NCBI RefSeq assembly: GCF_036492245.1
Contig: NZ_AP025286.1
Span: forward strand, 1,240,001 to 1,304,000
Reading direction: 5' to 3'
Length of the DNA stretch: 64,000 bases
Source: Treponema bryantii
GTDB lineage: Bacteria; Spirochaetota; Spirochaetia; Treponematales; Treponemataceae
The position numbers were made by a program, and so were the translations under genes. This document shows positions 32,532 through 40,764 of this stretch, one piece after another (position 1 is the first letter of the stretch; each line of letters opens with the position of its first letter). Under the pieces are notes generated by a model. That model ran no database searches, was not told the origin of the DNA, and saw only the letters and a list, made by a program, of their open reading frames with translations.

Positions 32532-34126
32532 CGCTCAACACTCAGCTTATATTCACGGGGCGAAAGCCCCGTATTTTTTTTGAAGATATAGCTGAAGTAG
32601 TGCGGATCAGAAAATCCGCATTCATAGGCAATATCATAACCCTTCATATCTGTTTCTCGCATGAGTCGCTTTGCATTTTCCATACGAACGTTCGTTAGAT
32701 ATTCAATAAAGGTAGTTTTACATTCCTGAGAGAAAATTGTACTGAAGTGGTTAGGGCTAAGACAAACTGCTTCTGCAACTGTAGTAAGAGTTGTGTTCTG
32801 GTCTGCATAATTTTCTTCAATAAATTTTTTGGCCTTCAGAATTACGTCGCCGTATTTTCCTGTCATTTTTGAGTCGCGGAAATTAAGCGCAAAGGTGAGG
32901 ACTTTTTCAATGGTCTGCTTAAATCGCTCTTCATCTGAAACTGCAGTATCAACATAGTTTCGCTGTAGAATTTCCGGATTAAGTTGTTTTATGTCTCCGC
33001 CGAGTTTTTCAACAAGCTTAGAAACAGCAAAAATCAAATCAACAAGAAGATATGACGCAAATACACTGAACTGGCCAGGGTTATTTCTGATAAGAGTCAT
33101 AGATTCTTCGATTATGACAGAGATATCATTTTTACTTGCGTATTTAAGGCGGTCAACAAGAGGATCGTTTTCTTTAAGATCCAGAAGGTCCAGACTTCCA
33201 CTCTGGAGGTCATCGGAACTGATAATACGGTTCTGCTTTTCAGAAGTTTTTTCTGGTGTGCCGCCTAGTTCAAGAATATGCTTTGCGTCTTCATAAGAAA
33301 TATTAAGCTGTGAAAGATGTTCAACTGTTTTTCCAATTGCTGTAAGAACTGTACAGTCCTCATTTTTAGTAGCAATATGTCCAATAGTTTCTGCAGCATG
33401 GAAAATGTTTTCATCAAGTTCCTGTTGTGATGTACCCTTAAAGATACAGACAAGAAGATTTGAATGATGGAAAAATGATACAGCCTGTTCCCATGCGGTT
33501 GAGTAAGAATTCAAAAGAGAGCAGGCTTCCTGCTGATTCTGAATATTATTACTCTGACTTTCAATTTTGCTTATTAAAACCTTGTAATAGCGGGAAATAA
33601 GGTTAATTCCAAGTTCACTGCATTTTGTCATGATTGTATTTGCTTCAATTGCACCATGAACAAGATTATTAAGGAATTCTTTTTTGATAAGAGTTTCACT
33701 GGATTTAAGTTCTTCGCGAAGTTTTGAAATATCAGAGAGCTGTTTGCGTTCCTTATCAATCTGAGCGGCAGTTTTATTCAGGCTAGCAATAAGTTCATCT
33801 GGGGTAAAAGGTTTGAGAAGATAATCTTCAATTCCTATTGAGATGGCTTTTTTTGCATAATCAAATTCATCATGGCCAGAAAGAATTATAATTTTAATCC
33901 ATGGCTGGATTTTTTTTATTGTTTCTGCGAGCTGGAGTCCGTCCATAAAAGGCATTTTAATGTCAGTAATAAGAATGTCAGGTTTTATTTCCTGAATCAT
34001 TGAGAGTGCAATTTCTCCATCAGTTGCTTCACCGGCAAAAGAAAAACCGCTTCCTTCCCAATCAATTTTGGAACGAATTCCTTCGAGTACAATAGGCTCA
34101 TCATCAACAGCAAATACACTATACAT
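32528..34126 (-). CDS. AraC-type response regulator (YesN-like)
   Basis: The 532-residue regulator has a receiver domain with the acidic pair VDDEP (residues 7-11) and phospho-acceptor Asp55 in LITDIKMPFMDG. A long middle region of about 290 residues follows, then a C-terminal AraC/XylS pair of helix-turn-helix motifs (LSPNHFSTIFSQECKTTF, then IAYECGFSDPHYFSYIFKKNTGLSPREYK). Such regulators activate carbohydrate transporter genes when phosphorylated by the partner kinase. The partner lies 2 bases upstream in the same operon, and the obvious target is the convergent sugar transporter. Confidence 0.92.
   Translation of the reverse strand: MYSVFAVDDEPIVLEGIRSKIDWEGSGFSFAGEATDGEIALSMIQEIKPDILITDIKMPFMDGLQLAETIKKIQPWIKIIILSGHDEFDYAKKAISIGIEDYLLKPFTPDELIASLNKTAAQIDKERKQLSDISKLREELKSSETLIKKEFLNNLVHGAIEANTIMTKCSELGINLISRYYKVLISKIESQSNNIQNQQEACSLLNSYSTAWEQAVSFFHHSNLLVCIFKGTSQQELDENIFHAAETIGHIATKNEDCTVLTAIGKTVEHLSQLNISYEDAKHILELGGTPEKTSEKQNRIISSDDLQSGSLDLLDLKENDPLVDRLKYASKNDISVIIEESMTLIRNNPGQFSVFASYLLVDLIFAVSKLVEKLGGDIKQLNPEILQRNYVDTAVSDEERFKQTIEKVLTFALNFRDSKMTGKYGDVILKAKKFIEENYADQNTTLTTVAEAVCLSPNHFSTIFSQECKTTFIEYLTNVRMENAKRLMRETDMKGYDIAYECGFSDPHYFSYIFKKNTGLSPREYKLSVER
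32555..32581 (+). terminator. Terminator of the sugar ABC operon, within the opposite gene
   Basis: ACGGGGC (32555-32561), GAAA loop, GCCCCGT (32566-32572), then A and eight T: an ideal intrinsic terminator reading plus. On the minus strand the same bases encode the conserved GLSPREY motif of the response regulator. Confidence 0.88.
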
Positions 34127-34128
34127 TT

Positions 34129-35568
34129 TTAACTCCTATTCGACGGTATTGTAAAAGAAATTTTACTTCCTTTTCCAGCTTCTGATTCAATAATCAAACC
34201 ATCAGTCTGATCTCCGTAATATAACTTCAGTTTTTTATTTACATTATAAAGTCCGTATACAGAACTTAGTTTTTCAGAATCCACCGCGCCGGTTCTCAGC
34301 TCATTTCGTACCTGGCCAAGTCTTTCTTCTGTAAAGCCGGCGCCATTATCTTCTACGACAAATCTAATGAAGTTTTTGGTTTCATCAGAGTAGTGTACGC
34401 TTACCTTGAGTTCTCCACGGCCACGCTTGTTTTTAATTCCGTGATAAATCGCATTTTCAATAAGAGGCTGAAGAACAAGTTTAATCATCTTAATATCCAT
34501 CAGGTCTTCATCTGCATCAATGGTATAATTCAAAATATCTGCATATCTGATTTTCTGAATTGTCAGATAGTTTTGAATGTGATCCAGCTCCTGCGAAATT
34601 GTAATCCATTCATGTCCGCGGCTTAATGAAATGCGAAGGAACTGTGAGAAGGCTTTTGTAATTCGCACAACCTCATCAGTTTTTTCTTCCTCGGCAAGCC
34701 AGACAATTGTATCAAATGTGTTGTATAAAAAGTGTGGGGTAATCTGTGCCTGAAGAGCCTTCATTTCTGCTTTCTGGAAATTCTTCTGTTCTTCCATATT
34801 TTTTTTAATCAGTACATCAATCTGGCTGGTCATGGTGTTAAGGTTTGCAGCCAGAGTATCAAGTTCATCAACATGAGGAATGTCTATTCGTGCGGTAAGA
34901 TCTCCGTGAGCAACCTTTGTAGACAGATTTTCCATGTCTGAAATCGGTTTTTCAATGGCGTCAGAAACTTTTATAAATCCGTTTATCGAAATTATGATTG
35001 CTATGATTGTAATGATAATCTGAAGTGCTGCAAGAATAATTGAAGTATTTCGAAGCGACTGGTTTGTCTTATTTGCAGATTCAATTTCCGTTACAATAAA
35101 ATCCTGCATAATATCAGAAAAGAGGGAAGTAATTGTTCGGATTTCATCAAGGGTGGCTTCGTTCTGAGTAACGGTACTTCCTTTTTTCATTTGAGAAATC
35201 AGCATGTCGATATTGCGGCGAAGTGTGGCTGTTGTTCTGTTTGCAACTTCGAGTTTTCCACGGCTCTCAGCATTTTTATTTATCATCAGCATAAGGGAAA
35301 GTTTTGCATAAACTTCATCAAGCATGTGATACTGGTTGCCGTCCTGAATGGCCTGCTTACCGCTGATGATATTCCAAAGTTCTGCAGGAATGTCATTTTT
35401 TACTGTTGAGTTTATATTATTTGCTGTGCCTACATTCGAGATAATCTGGCTGTACTGCCGGATATGAATCTGTGTGACTACAGAAGAATAAATCGTTGGA
35501 ATGAAGGCAATAAAAAGCAGCGAGATATAGGTTTTAAGCAGTGTTCGTCTAAGACTTGTGTTTTTCAT
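34129..35568 (-). CDS. Sensor histidine kinase (YesM-like)
   Basis: The 479-residue kinase has an N-terminal transmembrane helix, an extracytoplasmic helical region (about 35-175), a second helix (about 178-200), and a HAMP domain. A coiled linker leads to the His_kinase motif LQAQITPHFLYNTFDTIVWL with His279, then an HATPase domain (ENAIYHGIKNKRGRGE; DNGAGF; YGLYNVNKKL). This is the LytS/YesM class that partners AraC-type regulators. It lies in the order binding protein-kinase-regulator with gaps of 10 and 2 bases. It probably senses sugar through the membrane-anchored binding protein upstream. Confidence 0.92.
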   Translation of the reverse strand: MKNTSLRRTLLKTYISLLFIAFIPTIYSSVVTQIHIRQYSQIISNVGTANNINSTVKNDIPAELWNIISGKQAIQDGNQYHMLDEVYAKLSLMLMINKNAESRGKLEVANRTTATLRRNIDMLISQMKKGSTVTQNEATLDEIRTITSLFSDIMQDFIVTEIESANKTNQSLRNTSIILAALQIIITIIAIIISINGFIKVSDAIEKPISDMENLSTKVAHGDLTARIDIPHVDELDTLAANLNTMTSQIDVLIKKNMEEQKNFQKAEMKALQAQITPHFLYNTFDTIVWLAEEEKTDEVVRITKAFSQFLRISLSRGHEWITISQELDHIQNYLTIQKIRYADILNYTIDADEDLMDIKMIKLVLQPLIENAIYHGIKNKRGRGELKVSVHYSDETKNFIRFVVEDNGAGFTEERLGQVRNELRTGAVDSEKLSSVYGLYNVNKKLKLYYGDQTDGLIIESEAGKGSKISFTIPSNRS

Positions 35569-35578
35569 TTTTTACCTG

Positions 35579-36646
35579 TCAGTATCCGCGCGGATCATAT
35601 TTTGAAAAATTATCGTCTTCTGTAAATACAGTTTCGTAATTGTAAGTAATGCGTGGAATAGGTTCGCCTCTTGCAATTTGCTTTACAAGGGCCATAAGCA
35701 TTTGTCCGTGGTTTGGATTACATTCAACAACACAGTTAATTTTTCCCGCAATCATGGCATCAATACATTCCTGCTCGCCATCAATGCTTATAATGATTGT
35801 TCCTTTTCCTTTTGGATTTATTTTGTGTGCTTCCATGGAATCCAGGAAACCGAGCGTCATTGAATCATTATGAGAAAAAATTACATCGATTTTCTGCTTG
35901 TTGTAATAAATTGTATTTGTGGTATTTCCGTTTTCCAGAACATTGCTGGCAAGAAGCATATCACCAATTTCCTTACCACGGGAACGCAAAAAGTCTCCGT
36001 TTTCTGAATGAATGATTTTGAATTTAGAATTTGTACTTATAATTTCACGAAATCCTCTGGCACGGTCTTCTACAATGGAAGAATTTTCTGTACCACTGAT
36101 TTCAAAAATATTGATATCGCCGCTTCTATTTTTGCATTTATTTACAAGATATCGTGCAGCTCTGCGCCCTTCTTCAACACCGTTTTCCCCAAGAAAGCCT
36201 GCATATAAACTTGGATCAGCGTTAATCTGGCGGTCTACAAGAATAACCGGAATACCTGCATCCTTTGCTTCCTGAAGTACATTATCCCAGCCATCTTCAA
36301 CAATCGGAACAAAGGCTATAACATCTACCTGATAAACTATAAATGACCTTATTGCTTTAAGCTGATTTTCCTGTTTCTGCTGGGCATCATCAAAAAGAAT
36401 CTGAATGTCATTGTCTGCCGCCGCTTCAAAAATAGACTGGGTGTTACGGGTTCTCCATGAACTTTCTGAGCCAATCTGTGAAAATCCGAGAATCAGCTTA
36501 TCGCTATTCTTTATATTCTTTTTTGTTAAAGAGTTATTCAGTGTTTTTGAATGAATTAGTGTTACAGAAATAATTACTGCTATGGCAATGGTAATAAAGA
36601 GTATGCTTAGTGATATTATGAGATTTTTTCCAATTATACGTTTCAT
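35579..36646 (-). CDS. Membrane-anchored YtfQ-like sugar-binding protein (sensor component)
   Basis: The 355-residue protein has an uncleaved-looking N-terminal transmembrane segment (about 8-28) and a periplasmic LacI/RbsB fold. Its core reads LILGFSQIGSESSWRTRNTQ and then DAQQKQENQLKAIRSFIVYQVDVIAFVPIVEDGWDNVL and AGIPVILVDRQI. As I remember the galactofuranose-binding protein YtfQ, this is closer to it than the transporter's own binding protein is. It heads the operon with the sensor kinase and regulator, so it likely presents sugar to the kinase rather than to the permeases. A good promoter lies at 36704-36676. Confidence 0.87.
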   Translation of the reverse strand: MKRIIGKNLIISLSILFITIAIAVIISVTLIHSKTLNNSLTKKNIKNSDKLILGFSQIGSESSWRTRNTQSIFEAAADNDIQILFDDAQQKQENQLKAIRSFIVYQVDVIAFVPIVEDGWDNVLQEAKDAGIPVILVDRQINADPSLYAGFLGENGVEEGRRAARYLVNKCKNRSGDINIFEISGTENSSIVEDRARGFREIISTNSKFKIIHSENGDFLRSRGKEIGDMLLASNVLENGNTTNTIYYNKQKIDVIFSHNDSMTLGFLDSMEAHKINPKGKGTIIISIDGEQECIDAMIAGKINCVVECNPNHGQMLMALVKQIARGEPIPRITYNYETVFTEDDNFSKYDPRGY

Positions 36647-36675
36647 TTTGCTTATCTTTTCTTCTATATTATTTA

Positions 36676-36704
36676 ATTTTAAGAGTGGATTGCCATAAAG
36701 TCAA
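36676..36704 (-). promoter_or_regulatory. Predicted promoter of the sugar-sensor operon
   Basis: On the minus strand TTGACT (36704-36699) and TAAAAT (36681-36676) are separated by 17 bases, about 30 bases before the ATG at 36646. Confidence 0.6.
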
Positions 36705-36767
36705 CATAAACCGAAAGCTTATGACGAAGGTCATATTGCATGTGTTCCCCTAAATCATAAAATAACG

Positions 36768-36773
36768 TATAAT
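36768..36773 (+). promoter_or_regulatory. -10 box directly before the 1324-aa lipoprotein gene
   Basis: TATAAT lies 7 bases before the ATG at 36781 and no ribosome-binding site is visible. A second possible promoter, TTGCAT (36736-36741) with TAAAAT (36758-36763) at 16-base spacing, would give a leader of about 12 bases. Confidence 0.45.
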
Positions 36774-36780
36774 TATATAC

Positions 36781-39700
36781 ATGAAAAATATCACATCTTT
36801 TCGGAAGGTGGCTTTAGCAGCAATGATGCTTTTGCCACTTTTTATTATTGGCTGCCGTTATGATCTGGTAGATGAACCTTCTCTTGATTATAACGAACAT
36901 AAGACTGCAGCAGATTATTCGGATTTTATTCTTCCGCCATCTAAAATTACAGCCAGTCATGGAGAAAGCAAGGCTGTAACAATTTCCTGGGAAGCAGTAG
37001 AGAATGCTGTTCAATATCAGATTTTTGCTGCAGAAAACCCATTTAGTACTTTTTCTAAGGTTTCAGAAACAAAAGGAACAGAAACTGAAATCCTTATTGA
37101 GGAAGAATCCGGCATAACTAAATATTATTGTGTAAGCGCCGTAAACTACTACGGAACTGTTTCATCTAAAAGTATCGTTGTCTGCGGTTCTACACTCGCA
37201 GTTCCTATCATTACAGCTATTGAACCTTCAGAAGAGGGTAATGCCGTAAAACTCAGCTGGTGGATGGATAACTGTTCAGGCGAAACCTATGAAAACTCGG
37301 TTTCTTACAATATCAACGTATACAATGTTACTAACCAGACTATAAAGTTCAAATCACTTGAAGCAGAAGGAAATCTTCGCGAAGTGAATATTGACGGTCT
37401 CGCCTCAACAACAGAATATCTTTTTGAAGTTGAAGTTGTAAAAGCCGATTCCACAGCTAAAGAATGCAGTGAAAAAACTTCAGCAGAGACTGCGCATCGG
37501 GTTATTCCGGATAAGCCTGTTGATTTTGCTGTTTCACAGGGAGATTCGAAAGATTCTATAAAACTTTCATGGAAGCTTCCGGAACAAGTATGGTATAGAG
37601 AAAATTCTGGAGTTAGTGGTTATACGCTTCATGATTTGAAGTTTAAAATTTATAAGAAAAATGCAAATGCTGCAGATTCTGAATTTAAGTTTATTGAAGA
37701 TATGGAACCTGCAACTTATACTCCGGGGGATGAAGTAATTTGGGAAGATTCAGTTTCCGAAGCAGATCGTGGAAAAAAGTTTGCATATTATATTCAGTCT
37801 GTAACAGCTGATACTCCTAATAAAACTATAACTGCAGATTCAAGTAAGACTGATGTTATTGAAGGCTGGCTCTTAAGTATTCCAAGTTTTTCTATAAAAA
37901 CTGAATATGAAAAATCTGAAGATGGATTGAACTTTACAAAAATCTTGTTCGGTTTTAATGCATCGTTTGAGTCTTTTGGAAAAAATTATACATATTGTGT
38001 TACACGAGAAAAATATACATTACCTACTGAATTGAATCCTGATTCTGAACCAGATGCATCTGGAGATGATTCATGGAGTTTTAATTCAATATCAGAAATA
38101 AATGCAACTCAGGATATATTTGATAATCCTGCTTCTAAAAAAGGTTATTACATTTATAAACTGTTTATTTGTCCAGAAGGAGTAAGCGATTATTCAACAG
38201 AGAATATTGATATTGCAGAGGCGGCTGGAAAGTATCTTGTAACAGATGATGCTAACGCATTCCCTAAGATTGAAAGTTTTATTGTTGCTGATGGTTATAA
38301 AGACAAGTTTATTCTTTCATGGGCATACCATTCTGATTATAAATACACAATCTTATGGAAGAATGGTGAAAATGGAACTCAGGAAAGTGCAGTATTAGAT
38401 CATAATGAATTAGTTATTGATGATTCGGATCCTGATAATCCTGTTGCAACTTATGAGCATGCTGCAGATTCTGGAGACAGACGTATATATACACTGGAAG
38501 CTTCTCTTGGCTTGTCTACAGATAAAACAATTCTAGACGAGCAGGATAATCCAAAAATCTTTGAAACTCTTGGAACTCCAGCACCTGTTATTACTGCTTA
38601 TGATTATGATAAGCTCCTTGTAGAATGGCCAGCTGTACAGAAAGCAACTGCAGGTTATAAGATTTCTGCAAAGTATGAAGGTGAATCTGAAGAACTTGTT
38701 ATTGAATCAGCAGAAGGGGTTGATGCAAACTATGAAATCAAAACAACCGGTTCTGATGATGAGTTAAGATATACTTGTGTAATCACTAAACCTGCAGGAT
38801 ATGATGATGCCTCTATTTCTGGTAAGAACATTAAATTTACAGTAACTTCACAGAATACTGTTGATGCAACTGAGAGTACTATCGATGTATGTACAGTTGG
38901 ACCGGCACTTACAAATGTTACTGTACTTCCAAATCAGGCTAACATTATTGATGTAAAGTGGAATCCGGTAGATGGAGCAGATGGTTATATTATCCGCCGA
39001 ATTACTTATAAGACTGCGACACAGCATCCGGAACTGATTTCTGAAGATAATTTGTCTAATCCGGATGTATATTATTATGACGCAGTTAATAACACTCTAA
39101 CAATTAATAGTGAAGCTGCGGATGGTATCAGAGCTTCTGTAAACCTTGTTCAAGGTTCTTATAAGCTTACTGATACATATAAAGAAGCAGCTACAAATAC
39201 TAATCCATATGAAGTAAACCAGAGTTATATTGCCTGGGGTATTCCATATGGTTATACAGTAATTCCTGTAAAACACAATGGTTCTTCAGATGATTTTAAT
39301 CTTGCAGGAAGAAATGTTTCATTTGATGGAAATAGTTATCAAAATGTTGCTGAGAAATTTGGTGCAACTATAGGTTATGGCTTAAATGTTCATGCAAAAA
39401 AATCTGAGAGTGCAGATACTCAGGTACTTGAATGGGATGCACCGTATAATCCTGTATCATCATTCTCAATATATTATAGAGTTGCAGGAAGTGAACTTAA
39501 TTCATGGCAAGTATTTGAAAAAAATGTATCTTCAACAGAAGTAATTAATGGAAAAATGACTGCTTCCTTTAAGCCTGATAATGTAACTGCAGCATACGAA
39601 TATCTTGTTGCATATAAGCAGGAGATTCCAGTTTTAGCAGGAAATATTCCAGAATCGTTCATAAAGGATTCAGAAACAGGTCTTTCTGCAATAGATACAA

Positions 39701-40755
39701 CTTATGATTATTCACGAAAAATAGATGGTAAAAAAATTAATGATGAAAAGTTTAATAAGGGGTATCTGTTTGCACAAAAGTTTACACCGAATGAAGTACC
39801 AGAAGATGTAAATGATTATTCTGAAACAATAACCTTGACGGCATGGAATTATGATCAGCGTTCAATTGGGCCGGATAAGGCCTATCTTAGAATAAAAAAT
39901 TATAATATTTCTAATGAGTGGATTACCATTGCTGAATTAAATGAAAAATTACATTTTGTAAAGAGCGTTAGTGCTGAAAATACAAAAGTCAAAAGCGGTT
40001 CTAATGAAACAACAATTATAATCGAACCTGATAAGTTGATGGATGGAACTTTAGAAAATCCTGTTACAAAAGGTCCGTTACAGGTACTTCGTGATGCTAA
40101 GCATTACTATTCAGTTGAATTAGTTCGTGGAGATATTTCTGCTATGACGGGCAATGATGATTCTAAGTATGCATATAGAAATATTTCACAGAAAGAGCTT
40201 GTAAAATGTGCATTACTTAATATGTCGTATGGATTATATTTAGATGGTGGAGGAAAACCAGATCTAAGTAATGTTGATAGTCAATTAGTGTTTAATAAAC
40301 CTGATGCAAATTGGTTTATTCGATTGTCAGATGAAAAGTACGAATCTCCATATAAATATTCTTATTCAGGAGTATTATCTGATTATTCAGTTTTACAATT
40401 AAATCCAGGTAATACAAAAACCTCTGTAGTTAGAATTTCTTTTAATGATGCGCGACTAAAATTTAAGTGTAACGCGTTGTTCAATAAATACTATTTCTTA
40501 CAGTTTACATCTGCTTTTAATATGCAGATAACTAAAAATGAAGCTGATATGCCGAATAGTTACTCTGGCAACATTACGATAGAATCTTTTGGTACCGATC
40601 AATTAAAGATAAAAAGGGATGGAGTTATACTAATTGATATAAATAATAATGAATTAAGAAGAATCTATTTACCAGTGCAAATTTCAGAAGATGGAAAAAA
40701 AGATGAAAAGCAGTGCTGGATAAAAGATTCTAAATACGGCTTCTGGACAGAATAG
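36781..40755 (+). CDS. Large fibronectin-III-like lipoprotein
   Basis: A 1324-residue exported lipoprotein with lipobox FIIGC (Cys25). The mature part is a string of fibronectin-III-like modules of about 90-110 residues with the ...ISWEAVENAVQYQIFAA and ...YYCVSAVNYYGT pattern, clear at about 55-135 and 140-235 and weaker further on. The segment GWLLSIPSF at residue 362 matches module-border motifs in the next gene. Toward the C-terminus the pattern becomes irregular. It heads an apparent operon with two further lipoproteins and an exported protein. A role in surface structure or in binding host or plant polymers is a guess. Confidence 0.8.
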   Translation: MKNITSFRKVALAAMMLLPLFIIGCRYDLVDEPSLDYNEHKTAADYSDFILPPSKITASHGESKAVTISWEAVENAVQYQIFAAENPFSTFSKVSETKGTETEILIEEESGITKYYCVSAVNYYGTVSSKSIVVCGSTLAVPIITAIEPSEEGNAVKLSWWMDNCSGETYENSVSYNINVYNVTNQTIKFKSLEAEGNLREVNIDGLASTTEYLFEVEVVKADSTAKECSEKTSAETAHRVIPDKPVDFAVSQGDSKDSIKLSWKLPEQVWYRENSGVSGYTLHDLKFKIYKKNANAADSEFKFIEDMEPATYTPGDEVIWEDSVSEADRGKKFAYYIQSVTADTPNKTITADSSKTDVIEGWLLSIPSFSIKTEYEKSEDGLNFTKILFGFNASFESFGKNYTYCVTREKYTLPTELNPDSEPDASGDDSWSFNSISEINATQDIFDNPASKKGYYIYKLFICPEGVSDYSTENIDIAEAAGKYLVTDDANAFPKIESFIVADGYKDKFILSWAYHSDYKYTILWKNGENGTQESAVLDHNELVIDDSDPDNPVATYEHAADSGDRRIYTLEASLGLSTDKTILDEQDNPKIFETLGTPAPVITAYDYDKLLVEWPAVQKATAGYKISAKYEGESEELVIESAEGVDANYEIKTTGSDDELRYTCVITKPAGYDDASISGKNIKFTVTSQNTVDATESTIDVCTVGPALTNVTVLPNQANIIDVKWNPVDGADGYIIRRITYKTATQHPELISEDNLSNPDVYYYDAVNNTLTINSEAADGIRASVNLVQGSYKLTDTYKEAATNTNPYEVNQSYIAWGIPYGYTVIPVKHNGSSDDFNLAGRNVSFDGNSYQNVAEKFGATIGYGLNVHAKKSESADTQVLEWDAPYNPVSSFSIYYRVAGSELNSWQVFEKNVSSTEVINGKMTASFKPDNVTAAYEYLVAYKQEIPVLAGNIPESFIKDSETGLSAIDTTYDYSRKIDGKKINDEKFNKGYLFAQKFTPNEVPEDVNDYSETITLTAWNYDQRSIGPDKAYLRIKNYNISNEWITIAELNEKLHFVKSVSAENTKVKSGSNETTIIIEPDKLMDGTLENPVTKGPLQVLRDAKHYYSVELVRGDISAMTGNDDSKYAYRNISQKELVKCALLNMSYGLYLDGGGKPDLSNVDSQLVFNKPDANWFIRLSDEKYESPYKYSYSGVLSDYSVLQLNPGNTKTSVVRISFNDARLKFKCNALFNKYYFLQFTSAFNMQITKNEADMPNSYSGNITIESFGTDQLKIKRDGVILIDINNNELRRIYLPVQISEDGKKDEKQCWIKDSKYGFWTE

Positions 40756-40764
40756 GAGAAATCA

